Assembly (NCBI GenBank): GCA_902784065.1
Contig: CACZTJ010000004.1
Coordinates: 1-64,000 of the forward strand
DNA from: an uncultured Prevotellaceae bacterium
GTDB lineage: Bacteria; Bacteroidota; Bacteroidia; Bacteroidales; Bacteroidaceae
DNA length: 64,000 nucleotides
Direction of reading: 5' to 3'
In this document: positions 25,731-34,492 of the stretch, one piece after another
How positions within the stretch are numbered: position 1 is the first letter of the stretch
Layout: each line of letters begins with the position of its first letter
Notes under the pieces: model-generated
What the model saw: only the letters and a program-made list of their open reading frames with translations
Told to the model about the DNA's origin: nothing
The model's database searches: none
Program-made: the position numbers and the translations under genes

Positions 25731-26633
25731 ATGAGAAACGCAATGGGCAGAAATAATTTGAAAGGGATCATTCTGGCGGCCTCAGCCATGGTGCTGGTGA
25801 TGCTGGGACTGACATTCCTGGTGTGTCGATATGCCATGATGTCGGAGAAGCATGCACGCTATGTGGGCATCATGAATGTGGCATCAGAAAAGGTGGCCAA
25901 GTCAATCAGGGGCATGGAGATCAATGCCAAGAACGTGTTCGACGAGGTGCAGAAACATATGGACTCGCCTGAGGCTGTGGTGGCTGCCTTGAAGAGCAAG
26001 ACCAGCCTGAACCCTGACATTGTAGGCTATTTCGCAGCCTTCGAGAAAGACTTCTTCCCCCAGAAGGCGGGATGGTACCAGCCTTATATCTCGAAGGCAG
26101 ATGACAGCGAGGAGTACGTGGTGAGCCAGATAGGATCGGGCTCGGAAGACTATACGACAACCAAACTGTATAAGCTGGCCAAGGAGCAGGATGCAGGCTT
26201 CTGGTCGGAGCCTTACGTTCATAAGGACAGCCTGGGCACGACCCGTCATTACTGCTCGTTTATGACGCCCCTTTACGACGAAACGGGGAAGCTGGCCTGT
26301 ATCTGCGGCGCCGACATGACCTTTGAATGGCTCACCAAGGAGCTGAAGCAGATTGACTACAACAGCAAGCAGGACGAAATGCTGAACAAATACATGACGG
26401 ATAAGGATCAAGACTACTATACGGTGGTGCTCAATAACGATGGCACCTGCCTCGCCTACCCTGAAGGGAAAAGCATCACCATCGAGGACAAGGACTTGCT
26501 CAACAACCTGAAGAAGCATCGGAGGGGCATCACGGATATGACGGTGAACGGCGTGCCGGCAACCATCTATTACGGGCCCGTCAATCAGAAGGATGTGGAC
26601 TGGGCAGTAGCCGTCGTTGTACTCCATCCTTAA
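25731..26633 (+). CDS. Cache-domain sensor protein, shortened duplicate (2)
   Basis: A 300-residue tandem paralogue of the preceding gene, starting one base after its stop. It has the N-terminal membrane helix (about residues 12-33) and the full periplasmic Cache region with the same FDEVQKHMDSPEAVV block, but stops at VAVVVLHP where the first copy continues into a second membrane helix. It should therefore be a periplasmic sensor anchored by one helix, with no route to the cytoplasm of its own. Either a recent 3' truncation or a ligand-binding accessory to its neighbours. Confidence 0.65.
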   Translation: MRNAMGRNNLKGIILAASAMVLVMLGLTFLVCRYAMMSEKHARYVGIMNVASEKVAKSIRGMEINAKNVFDEVQKHMDSPEAVVAALKSKTSLNPDIVGYFAAFEKDFFPQKAGWYQPYISKADDSEEYVVSQIGSGSEDYTTTKLYKLAKEQDAGFWSEPYVHKDSLGTTRHYCSFMTPLYDETGKLACICGADMTFEWLTKELKQIDYNSKQDEMLNKYMTDKDQDYYTVVLNNDGTCLAYPEGKSITIEDKDLLNNLKKHRRGITDMTVNGVPATIYYGPVNQKDVDWAVAVVVLHP

Positions 26634-26645
26634 AGAGAAGAAACC

Positions 26646-28148
26646 ATGAAAGGGTTTAAAAACATATCACCGGCAGCCCTTAAACTGAATTTGACAGTAG
26701 CCGTAGGGACTGTGTCACTGCTAGTTGTATCGCTGGCAGTGATGATGTATTTCTCGCTTCACGCCATCAGGCAGGAGGCGATGCTGGATGCGGAGCAGAC
26801 CCTGGCGGGCACGGTGCAGAACATCGATAATATACTGCTGAGCATAGAGCAGACCTCGGATAACGTGTACCACGAGATGCTGGAACATATTAACCAGCCC
26901 GAGCTAATGGAGGAATACTGTCGCAGAACCGTGGAGAGTAATCCTTATATCGCGGGCTGCGCCATTGTGTTCAAGCCTAATTTCTATCAGGATCGCGAGC
27001 TGTTTATGGCCTATATGTACCGCCAGGAGGCAAAGCTCGTGTCGTCGCAATCGTTCGGGCCGAAGCCCTATACGGAGCAGGTTTGGTATAAGGTGCCTAT
27101 GAAGACGGGGCGCGCCTGCTGGCTGGATCCGTTTAAGGACGAGAACATGGAGGGAGAGTCGATTACCACCTTCTGCCTGCCAATCTACGTCGCTGATCAC
27201 CAGAAGGATAACCTGACAGACAAGGCATGCGTGGGTGTGCTGGCAGTGGATATCTCCATCAGTCAGCTCTCTCAGGCGGTGCTGTCGTCGAAGACTTCTC
27301 CCGCAAGCTATAGCGTGCTGTTAGGCAGCAACGGCTCCCTCATGGTTCACCCAGACAGCAAGAAGTTGAAGCGCCAGTCGGTTTACACCTATATAGGTGA
27401 CGACCCCGACGCCAAGAAGGCTGTCAAGGCGATGATGGATGGAGAAACGGGCTATAAGGTCTTCGAGATGAATGGCAAAGACTGGTATGTGTTCTACCAG
27501 CCCTTCTCTCGCGGAAATTTGTCGAATCAGAGCATCGACCAGCTTCACTGGAGCGTGGGAGAGGTGTTTTCTGCCGACGACATGCTGAGATCCTACAATC
27601 TGCTGATCTACATGGTGGTGCTGATAGCCATCGCAAGTCTGATCATCTTCTTCATGCTCTGCTACAGATACGGACGCAAGGAGCTGAAACCCCTCCATCT
27701 GCTGATACACTCGGCCAACCACGTTGCCAAGGGCAACTTCAGCGAGCTGGTGCCCATGACGGAGCGCGAGGACGAGCTTGGACAACTGCAGCATCGATTC
27801 AGGAAGATGCAGCTGTCGCTGACGGCACATGTGAAGGAGCTGGATCAGCTGCAAGCCTCGTTGGAGGAGAAAAGTGAGATCCTGCAGAAGACCTCAGGAC
27901 AGACCATGAAGAACGACAAGGTGATGTCGGCCTTCCTGCACTATATCTCAAACCAGATGATCATTCCTGGCGACAAGATCGACCAGAGCATCACCAAGCT
28001 CTGCAACAACTATTCCACCATGAGTGAAAAGGAGATAGAAAAAGAGATGGAGATCGTCAAGAAACAGAGCAATACGATTCTGCAACTGTTGGGCCAGATT
28101 ATTCAGACCATACAGATAGAATCGGGAAAGGAGGGCAGCGATGAGTAA
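26646..28148 (+). CDS. Cache-HAMP protein with degenerate HisKA domain (3)
   Basis: A 500-residue protein: N-terminal helix (about residues 18-36), periplasmic Cache domain, second helix (about 318-340), HAMP (about 345-395), coiled coil and a helical hairpin at about 428-490 that aligns with the HisKA dimerisation domain of the next protein. The aligned phospho-accepting position is Asn436 (ISNQM) instead of His, and there is no HATPase domain. It cannot act as a standard kinase; it could dimerise with or modulate the intact kinase encoded from 28141, whose gene overlaps this one by 8 bases. Confidence 0.75.
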   Translation: MKGFKNISPAALKLNLTVAVGTVSLLVVSLAVMMYFSLHAIRQEAMLDAEQTLAGTVQNIDNILLSIEQTSDNVYHEMLEHINQPELMEEYCRRTVESNPYIAGCAIVFKPNFYQDRELFMAYMYRQEAKLVSSQSFGPKPYTEQVWYKVPMKTGRACWLDPFKDENMEGESITTFCLPIYVADHQKDNLTDKACVGVLAVDISISQLSQAVLSSKTSPASYSVLLGSNGSLMVHPDSKKLKRQSVYTYIGDDPDAKKAVKAMMDGETGYKVFEMNGKDWYVFYQPFSRGNLSNQSIDQLHWSVGEVFSADDMLRSYNLLIYMVVLIAIASLIIFFMLCYRYGRKELKPLHLLIHSANHVAKGNFSELVPMTEREDELGQLQHRFRKMQLSLTAHVKELDQLQASLEEKSEILQKTSGQTMKNDKVMSAFLHYISNQMIIPGDKIDQSITKLCNNYSTMSEKEIEKEMEIVKKQSNTILQLLGQIIQTIQIESGKEGSDE

Positions 28149-30072
28149 GATCAAGAACAGACTCTCCAGAAAGCTCAGTATCGGCCTCATGCTGCTGGCT
28201 GCACCCATGTTCATCGTCACGCTGGGCCTCTTCTTCCTGCAGTCGCGCTACCTGATACGTGAGGAGGCGAAAGACCGCTCGAACAGTATCCTCAAGACGA
28301 CGATTCTCAGCGTCAGGCACTATATGAGTACGATTGAGACCTCGACGAATGCCAATGTCTGGCTCATGGAGGAGCACTTTACCCCCGACTCGCTGGAGAT
28401 CATCTCACGAAAGATCCTGCAGATGAATCCCAACATCCTCAGCTGCTCTGTGAATGCCGAGCCGGATATGTTCCCACAATACGGGCAGCATTTCTCGATC
28501 TATTCCGTGAAAGAGGGCGACACGATCCAATCCTTCCGTGAGACGGCATACGACTATCACGAGAAACTTTGGTACAAGACGGCACTCAAGGCTGGCAAGC
28601 CCTGTTGGGTAGAGCCCTTTGGGGAGCATACAGAAGGGACGATCGACCACCATGAGGCTGTAGCGTCCTATTGCCGTCCGCTCCGTCTGGCCGATGGGCG
28701 ACTGGCTGGTGTCGTGGCTGTGGACTTCGATTTCGACCACCTTGCCAAGACCATCAACGAGGCACAGCACCATTATCCTGATGCCTATTTCATGCTGGTG
28801 GGCAAAGACGGGCGCTTCTTCATCCATCCAGATGCGGCGAAGCTCTTCAGAAAGACCATCTTCACGGATACCGATCCGCTGAAGAATGCCGATATCATTG
28901 CCTTAGGCCATGAGATGACGGAGGGCAGCAAAGAGGGCACCATGCATATCAACACCAGCGGCATGCGCTGCCATGTGTGCTACCAGCCTGTGCCTGGCAC
29001 GGACTGGACCCTGGCGCTGGTTTGTCCTGACAGCGAGGTGCTGACGAGCTATCACCAGTTGGCTTATGTGATGGCATTTGTGATCATCATCGGTCTGCTG
29101 GTATTGCTATGGCTGACCAATCATGTGGCGAAGCTTGCCGTCAGCCCCCTCAACAACCTGCTGAACATGACGCAGGAGATTGCCGACGGCAACTACGACG
29201 AGACGATCCCCCACTCCAGCCAGCGGGATTTATTCTCAAGGCTGCAAGACAGCTTCGCCACGATGCAGCAGTCGCTCAAGGAGAAGATGGGTAACATCCA
29301 CCAGGCGGCCAGAGAGCTCAGGAAGCGCAATGAGCAACAGCAGAAAGCCATAGACATGGCTGAAGCGGCTCAGAAAGAGAAAGACATCTTCATACAGAAC
29401 GTGTCGCACCAGATCCGTACGCCGCTGAATCTCATGCTGGGCTTTATGGAAGTGCTGCACGAACAGCTGAAGGCACGTGGCGACAACACGGCATCGCTAA
29501 GCTATTTTGAGAAAAAGGAACTGGATGACATGACGGAGTCGATGAAGCACAATGCCGTGCTGCTGAAACGCATGATCCTGATGCTCTACGAAAGCTCTGA
29601 GGCTGGCGCTTCTGAGGAGAGGAAATGCAAGCGAGAAGACGAGTTGTCGTGCAACGAGATCGCACGTGAAGCCATCAAATACACGAAAGAGCACTTCCAG
29701 GGTGTACTGATCCGCTTCGAGACCACGGTGCCCGACTCCTTATATATCCTGACCCATCGGGTGTATCTGACTCGCACACTCCGCGAGATGCTGGATAATG
29801 CCGTGAAGCACTCCGACAGGAAGCATATCATGATGCGCGTGGTGCATTCCAGCACCCATATCCTGTTTATGGTTCAGGATACGGGTCCTGGCTTGCCTGA
29901 GGATGCACAACATTTGATCGACAAGCCTTTCGCCAAGGTGGACATGCTGTCGCAGGGACTCGGACTCGGATTGCCGCTGTGTAAGCGTCATGCGATTACC
30001 CTTGGAGGCGAACTGACGCTTGATCCCAACTATCATGACGGTTGTCGGTTTATTCTGCAATTGCCAAGATAA
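28141..30072 (+). CDS. Cache-HAMP sensor histidine kinase (4)
   Basis: A 643-residue membrane kinase: N-terminal helix (about residues 17-37), periplasmic Cache domain, second helix (about 303-325), HAMP, then HisKA with the phosphorylatable His423 in NVSHQIRTPLN. The HATPase has the N box REMLDNAVKH near residue 545, DTGPGLP near residue 582 and GLGLGLPLC near residue 605. All catalytic blocks are present. No receiver domain is fused and no response regulator gene is seen nearby, so its target is encoded elsewhere. It is the only intact kinase of the four-gene Cache array. Confidence 0.85.
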   Translation: MSKIKNRLSRKLSIGLMLLAAPMFIVTLGLFFLQSRYLIREEAKDRSNSILKTTILSVRHYMSTIETSTNANVWLMEEHFTPDSLEIISRKILQMNPNILSCSVNAEPDMFPQYGQHFSIYSVKEGDTIQSFRETAYDYHEKLWYKTALKAGKPCWVEPFGEHTEGTIDHHEAVASYCRPLRLADGRLAGVVAVDFDFDHLAKTINEAQHHYPDAYFMLVGKDGRFFIHPDAAKLFRKTIFTDTDPLKNADIIALGHEMTEGSKEGTMHINTSGMRCHVCYQPVPGTDWTLALVCPDSEVLTSYHQLAYVMAFVIIIGLLVLLWLTNHVAKLAVSPLNNLLNMTQEIADGNYDETIPHSSQRDLFSRLQDSFATMQQSLKEKMGNIHQAARELRKRNEQQQKAIDMAEAAQKEKDIFIQNVSHQIRTPLNLMLGFMEVLHEQLKARGDNTASLSYFEKKELDDMTESMKHNAVLLKRMILMLYESSEAGASEERKCKREDELSCNEIAREAIKYTKEHFQGVLIRFETTVPDSLYILTHRVYLTRTLREMLDNAVKHSDRKHIMMRVVHSSTHILFMVQDTGPGLPEDAQHLIDKPFAKVDMLSQGLGLGLPLCKRHAITLGGELTLDPNYHDGCRFILQLPR

Positions 30073-30076
30073 GAAG

Positions 30077-30733
30077 ATGAAGAGGAAGACGATAGCATGC
30101 TGTCTGGGGCTTTTGTTCTCGATGAAAGCCTTTGCCCAGATTCCTTATTTCGCACCAACGGTGGGTGATGGTAAGATGTATGCCTACACCTCACTCAAAG
30201 TACGTCCGGGCATTAATCGCCAGGAGACTTACACCACGTTCCAGTATGGCTTGGGCGATCATTTCGCCACAGGCGCAGACCTCTATACAGGACAGAACTG
30301 TGCCTATTGGGGCGCGCTGATACGCTACGGACTGGAGGTGAGCCAGTGGTTTAACATCGGCGCAGAGGTGATCCCCTCGTTCGACCTGAACAACAGCTTC
30401 AAGTTCGCCTATCTGTCGTCGGCACTCTATCTGAATGGGGCCATCTCGAGAAACAAGCGCCTGTTCTGGTGTACGAACACCTGGTGGGTGGTGAACAGGG
30501 ACAAGCCCTTTACCCTCTCCAACTACGAATATCTGGCTTATACCATTCCCCTGAAGAAACAGCAATCCCTCACCCCCATGGTGGGAACCATCCACTCCTG
30601 GTTGTTTGATCAGGATCTGGACTTAGCGGCCGGATGCTATTACAGCATCAAGAACTGGAATATATACGTTTGGGGAAATGACTATCTGAAAAGCCATCCA
30701 CGGTTCATCGTTGGCGTGGATTATACCTTCTAA
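30077..30733 (+). CDS. Secreted, probably outer-membrane beta-barrel protein
   Basis: A 218-residue exported protein with a signal peptide (MKRKTIACCLGLLFSMKAFAQ). The mature part alternates aromatic and small residues and ends in VDYTF, a terminal Phe typical of outer-membrane barrels. No named family recognised. It lies 4 bases after the histidine kinase gene, so it is probably co-transcribed with the Cache array and might be part of the same sensing or transport system. Its stop overlaps the convergent FNT gene by 4 bases. Confidence 0.6.
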   Translation: MKRKTIACCLGLLFSMKAFAQIPYFAPTVGDGKMYAYTSLKVRPGINRQETYTTFQYGLGDHFATGADLYTGQNCAYWGALIRYGLEVSQWFNIGAEVIPSFDLNNSFKFAYLSSALYLNGAISRNKRLFWCTNTWWVVNRDKPFTLSNYEYLAYTIPLKKQQSLTPMVGTIHSWLFDQDLDLAAGCYYSIKNWNIYVWGNDYLKSHPRFIVGVDYTF

Positions 30734-31332
30734 TCAGCCTTTGGCGTGAAGAGCATCAGCCAACGATAGAGATTACATCCTACGAAATTACCCAAAACCT
30801 CGCTGACATAGACGATGAGGACTGCTGGCTGCAGCACCTGATCGGAAGGAGATACGAGGAAATAGAAGGCATCGGCGATGGAGTGGGCAAAGCCGCAGAG
30901 AATGAACACGGGAACACCCAGTACCAAAGGCAGCACCTTTCCCTTGCGGGCAAACTCAACTGCTGTGGTCATGATGAAGCCGCAACCAATGGCAAGCAGG
31001 AAACAAGCCCAGGGACCCTTTGCCAGTCTTCCAGCCAGGATCTTCGCTGCAGGCTCCACACAATCGGGCTGGGCATAGGCTATGAGCCAAGCCGTGAGCA
31101 GACAACCCACAATATTGCCGAAAAGCACCGTCAGCAGCATCGACCAGTCGCCCTGGCGACGGATAAAGCCTGCTGTACCCGTATAGAGCTTCAGACCATA
31201 ATAGACAACGGTAGTCAGGCCGAAAGCGAAGAGTACGGCACCAGCCACACCACCTACACGGAGGTTAACTACACATCCGATAGAGATACAGATACCAGCA
31301 AGAATAGCGGGCGTAAAAGTTTTTTGAAACAT
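30730..31332 (-). CDS. Formate/nitrite transporter (FNT) family channel
   Basis: A 200-residue membrane protein with about six helices and the FNT signature CGFAHSIAD near residue 147, where the pore His sits. FNT channels pass formate, nitrite, hydrosulfide or lactate in symport with protons. At 200 residues it is shorter than FocA or NirC (about 270) because the termini and loops are trimmed, but the helices appear complete. For an anaerobic gut bacterium formate export is the most natural role; the substrate is not readable from sequence. It lies 16 bases downstream of the peptidase gene on the same strand. Confidence 0.75.
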   Translation of the reverse strand: MFQKTFTPAILAGICISIGCVVNLRVGGVAGAVLFAFGLTTVVYYGLKLYTGTAGFIRRQGDWSMLLTVLFGNIVGCLLTAWLIAYAQPDCVEPAAKILAGRLAKGPWACFLLAIGCGFIMTTAVEFARKGKVLPLVLGVPVFILCGFAHSIADAFYFLVSPSDQVLQPAVLIVYVSEVLGNFVGCNLYRWLMLFTPKAD

Positions 31333-31348
31333 CGCTTGTCCTAATATT

Positions 31349-32755
31349 TCATTCGTCGGGTAAGAACAGGGGATCTTCAGGCATCACCATGACGGGCTTT
31401 GTCTCAGCTGCCTTGAGGATATGCTCCGGCACGTATTTCTTATCAACTACCAGGCGGAACATATATTCACGGAACCAACGATCGGTCATAATCAGACAGC
31501 CCTGCTGGCCCCAAGAGGCGCCCCAGGAGTTCTCTACCTTCCACTTACGGGCATTGCCCTCATCATCAACATCTACTGCAGTCAGCGTCATCGCATGGGT
31601 AGATCCGCTGTCGAAGGTGGAGATGCGCTGCGCCTTATCCATCGAGAAGGTGGTACCAAAGAGTGAACCATAGTCGAAATTCTCGATATCGGCATAGCCG
31701 CGCTTACGATCGAGGAACTTACCCACATCGTAAGAGCTATAGAGCTTACGGCCATCTTTCAGCGAGGCAATAGCCATCTGAGCGATGTCGTCCATCGGCA
31801 GATTGACGTAGCACCAGTTGTGGCCATCATAGGTATGACGATCATATTCCACCTCATAGGTCTTATAATAAGGGCGACGCGGATCGTTCATCGCCATGAT
31901 GAACGTGCCGTTGAGCGGACCACCCACCACCTCCTGGAAGAAGGATTGTGGCGTGTATTCCTTAGCAGGGCCCTTAGCCTTGCCATCCTTATCCTTAAAA
32001 GCATAGGTGAACTGCTCAACAGGTGCACCGATGGTGAGTGTGAGCATCCGGTAAATCTCGCCAAGCATCTGGGTCTTGGCCTTCTGGATATCCTTGGTAC
32101 TCTTGCCCTTTGCCACCATATCGCGCAACTGGAGTCCAAACTCACGCAGTTTGGAGGAGATGATGGAAGCGGCCTTCGATGTATTGTCGGTAGAATACGA
32201 CTCTGGCATCACCTCTGCAGGCACAAGCCCGTATTTATCAGCCAGGTCGGAAACACCACAGAAAGTACCACCATCGTTGATCGGATGATGGAAGAAGAAC
32301 TGCACACGCTGGTCGTCGATGGGCTTCTTGCCTGTATCGATGACACCTTGAAGCATCAGGTTGGCCTTTTCAAGCTGATCCCAGAAGAAGAGATAGGCCT
32401 GAGAGAACTCTATCTGCACGGAGTCGCGCTGGGCAAAGTTGGAGCGCAGCACATTGAGGCCGCTGAACATCCAGCAGCGCCCTGAGGATTGCTGGTCGGT
32501 GATCGACTGGCGAGGCGTCTCTATATTAAAATAGGTATCTAACGCGCGCGCGCTAACACGGTTCTTTGCCAACGCATCAATGCTATTAGCAGCAATGGCA
32601 TTGGATATAGCCTTATCGGCAGGCGATAAGGGCTGAACATTCTGAATCTCACGGAGCATTTCAGTTGTGATACCACCCGACTGGGCACAAACTGAGAGTA
32701 CACAAAGTACTATACTTAATAAGAGGATATATCTTTTATTCATCGAAAACTTCAT
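31349..32755 (-). CDS. pepC: Exported C1-family aminopeptidase (PepC/bleomycin hydrolase-like)
   Basis: A 468-residue papain-fold peptidase with a signal peptide. Catalytic residues are visible: Gln and Cys in QQSSGRCWMFSG near residue 87, His in GSTHAMTLTAVD near residue 387 and Asn in VENSWGASWG near residue 407. Cytoplasmic relatives form hexameric aminopeptidases; the signal peptide here points to a periplasmic or secreted enzyme, as often in Bacteroidales. A second start at 32743 (MNKRYIL) gives an equally good signal peptide and a longer leader from the -7 element at 32772-32765. Confidence 0.85.
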   Translation of the reverse strand: MKFSMNKRYILLLSIVLCVLSVCAQSGGITTEMLREIQNVQPLSPADKAISNAIAANSIDALAKNRVSARALDTYFNIETPRQSITDQQSSGRCWMFSGLNVLRSNFAQRDSVQIEFSQAYLFFWDQLEKANLMLQGVIDTGKKPIDDQRVQFFFHHPINDGGTFCGVSDLADKYGLVPAEVMPESYSTDNTSKAASIISSKLREFGLQLRDMVAKGKSTKDIQKAKTQMLGEIYRMLTLTIGAPVEQFTYAFKDKDGKAKGPAKEYTPQSFFQEVVGGPLNGTFIMAMNDPRRPYYKTYEVEYDRHTYDGHNWCYVNLPMDDIAQMAIASLKDGRKLYSSYDVGKFLDRKRGYADIENFDYGSLFGTTFSMDKAQRISTFDSGSTHAMTLTAVDVDDEGNARKWKVENSWGASWGQQGCLIMTDRWFREYMFRLVVDKKYVPEHILKAAETKPVMVMPEDPLFLPDE

Positions 32756-32887
32756 TTAGTGCCACAAAGATAGGTGTTTTTTTACGAAATTTAGCCGATT
32801 ATCATCTTTTTTATCATTTTTTTATGTTTTTTTTTGGAAGTTACAATTATTTTTTCTATCTTTGCGATGTTTAATACAAACATTTAG

Positions 32888-32998
32888 ATGATGGAGGAAT
32901 TGATGGGAGAAATAAATGCATTATTTGATATAGGTCAAAATATCGGCCTGTTATCGCACACAATCACAAATAATCCACCGTCTTATTCCGATAATTGA
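32888..32998 (+). CDS. Possible 36-residue small ORF with own promoter
   Basis: A frame of 36 residues, MMEELMGEINALFDIGQNIG then a polar tail, starts 23 bases after a -7 element (TATCTTTG, 32857-32864). It lies in the 319-base gap between the peptidase gene and the first small barrel gene. A second -7 element, TACTTTTG at 33001-33008, follows directly. It may be a real small protein, a leader peptide or chance; codon use is unremarkable. Confidence 0.3.
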   Translation: MMEELMGEINALFDIGQNIGLLSHTITNNPPSYSDN

Positions 32999-33074
32999 TG
33001 TACTTTTGCACCGCAATTGAAACATTGTGAAATAAATAAAGTATTAATAAGAACGTTTTTTTAAATTAACAATT

Positions 33075-33701
33075 ATGAAGAAAATTATGATGATCGCTGC
33101 CATGATGGTAGCAACAGTTTCAGCAAAAGCTCAGTTTGAGCCAGGTACGTTCTCACTCCAGCCAAAGGTTGGTTTTGAGCTCACTTCTATTTCTGGTGAT
33201 GGTTCTAAGTTCAAGCCTGGTTTCACTGCTGGTCTTGAGGGACAGTATCAGATCAACAACTGGTTCGGTCTTTCTGCAGGTGTTCATTATGCAATGGGCG
33301 GTTGCAAGATTAAGGAGACTGATGCCAAGTTCAACATGAACTATGTCAACATCCCTGTGATGGCTAAGTTCTATGTAACTAAGGGTCTCTCTCTGAATGC
33401 AGGTCTGCAGCTCGGCTTCATGACAAGTGCTAAGCTTGCTAATGTTCAGCTCCTGGGTGGTAAGTCAGATGTTGACATCAAGGATCTTTGCAACAAGACT
33501 GACTTCTCAATTCCTTTGAGCATCGCTTACGAGTTCACAAATGGTCTGTCATTCGAGGCTCGTTACAATGCAGGTGTTACCAATGTATTCAAGGACGATG
33601 TAGTTAATGCTGCACTTGATGTTGTAGGTGGAACAAAGCGTTGGGATGACAACAAGAACGAGATGTTCATGATCACCGTTGGATACAAGTTCGCTCTCTA
33701 A
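33075..33701 (+). CDS. Small outer-membrane beta-barrel protein (1)
   Basis: A 208-residue exported barrel protein of the porin/OmpW-like type common in Bacteroidetes: signal peptide MKKIMMIAAMMVATVSAKAQ, then about eight amphipathic strands (for example GVHYAMGG and GLSFEARYNAG), ending in GYKFAL. The -7 element TACTTTTG at 33001-33008 gives a leader of about 65 bases. The neighbour at 33769 is a tandem paralogue with an identical 5' end. A hairpin terminator follows at 33722-33750. Confidence 0.75.
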   Translation: MKKIMMIAAMMVATVSAKAQFEPGTFSLQPKVGFELTSISGDGSKFKPGFTAGLEGQYQINNWFGLSAGVHYAMGGCKIKETDAKFNMNYVNIPVMAKFYVTKGLSLNAGLQLGFMTSAKLANVQLLGGKSDVDIKDLCNKTDFSIPLSIAYEFTNGLSFEARYNAGVTNVFKDDVVNAALDVVGGTKRWDDNKNEMFMITVGYKFAL

Positions 33702-33721
33702 TTATTCAAAAGAATAACTTC

Positions 33722-33750
33722 AAGCCGCACCCGAATGGATGCGGCTTTTA
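33722..33750 (+). terminator. Terminator after first small barrel gene
   Basis: AAGCCGCA (33722-33729) pairs with TGCGGCTT (33740-33747), followed by TTA and more T/A. The loop CCCGAATGGA reappears, inverted, in the terminator at 34456-34489. Confidence 0.75.
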
Positions 33751-33768
33751 TTTAAAAATAACACAATT

Positions 33769-34431
33769 ATGAAGAAAATTATGATGATCGCTGCCATGAT
33801 GGTAGCAACTTTGAGCGCAAATGCTCAGAATGAGGTAGGTCAGCTTAGCATTAAGCCTACTATTGGTTTGAATTTCGCTACATTGACCAAGAGTGATATA
33901 TCAAAGACACGCACAGGTCTTAACTTTGGTATTGAGGCTGAGTATGGTGTAACTGAGAAATTCGGTGTTACTGCAGGTCTTTTCTACTCCCAGCAGGGTG
34001 CAAAGACCAAGGATTTCCATTTAGCCGTGAAGAATAATATCATTGGTGGTAAGGAATTTGATGGTAAGGCTACTATCAAGCTCGACTATATCAACATCCC
34101 CATCTTGGCTCAGTACTATCTCATTCCTGGTTTGGCTATCAAGGCCGGTATTCAGCCTGGATTCAATGTATTGAAGAAGGTTGCTCTTGATGGTACAGTC
34201 TATCAGGGTGGTGTTCAGGGTGGCAATCCTGAAAAGATTGATGAGTCTATTAAAATTGAAGAAGGTGTGAAGAACTTTGCATTTGCTATTCCTGTAGGTC
34301 TCTCTTATGAGTATAAGAGCTTCGTCCTGGACGCTCGTTACAATATTGGTATGACTAAGGCTGGTTCTGATTATAGTGGTCATCACTCAGTATTCAGCAT
34401 TACTCTGGGTTACAAGATTCCCATCAACTAA
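33769..34431 (+). CDS. Small outer-membrane beta-barrel protein (2)
   Basis: A 220-residue tandem paralogue of the preceding gene. The signal peptide MKKIMMIAAMMVATLSANAQ is almost identical and the first roughly 45 coding bases are the same; the mature part has diverged but keeps the strand pattern and the C-terminal GYKIPIN. The ATG at 33769 is chosen because a longer in-frame reading from 33739 would run through the terminator stem of the previous gene. It has its own terminator at 34456-34489, and no separate promoter was found. Confidence 0.75.
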   Translation: MKKIMMIAAMMVATLSANAQNEVGQLSIKPTIGLNFATLTKSDISKTRTGLNFGIEAEYGVTEKFGVTAGLFYSQQGAKTKDFHLAVKNNIIGGKEFDGKATIKLDYINIPILAQYYLIPGLAIKAGIQPGFNVLKKVALDGTVYQGGVQGGNPEKIDESIKIEEGVKNFAFAIPVGLSYEYKSFVLDARYNIGMTKAGSDYSGHHSVFSITLGYKIPIN

Positions 34432-34455
34432 TAGAAGCATATAACACATAATAAT

Positions 34456-34489
34456 AAACCGCATCCATTCGGGTGCGGTTTATTTTTTG
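34456..34489 (+). terminator. Terminator after second small barrel gene
   Basis: AAACCGCA (34456-34463) pairs with TGCGGTTT (34474-34481) with inner CC/GG pairs, then ATTTTTT. It sits against the 3' end of the convergent M48 protease gene. Confidence 0.8.
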
Positions 34490-34492
34490 CAT

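Noticed and set aside
30730..31332. FNT gene as truncated
   Set aside because: It is shorter than FocA, but the helices and the GFAHSIAD pore motif are all present, so it looks like a compact member.
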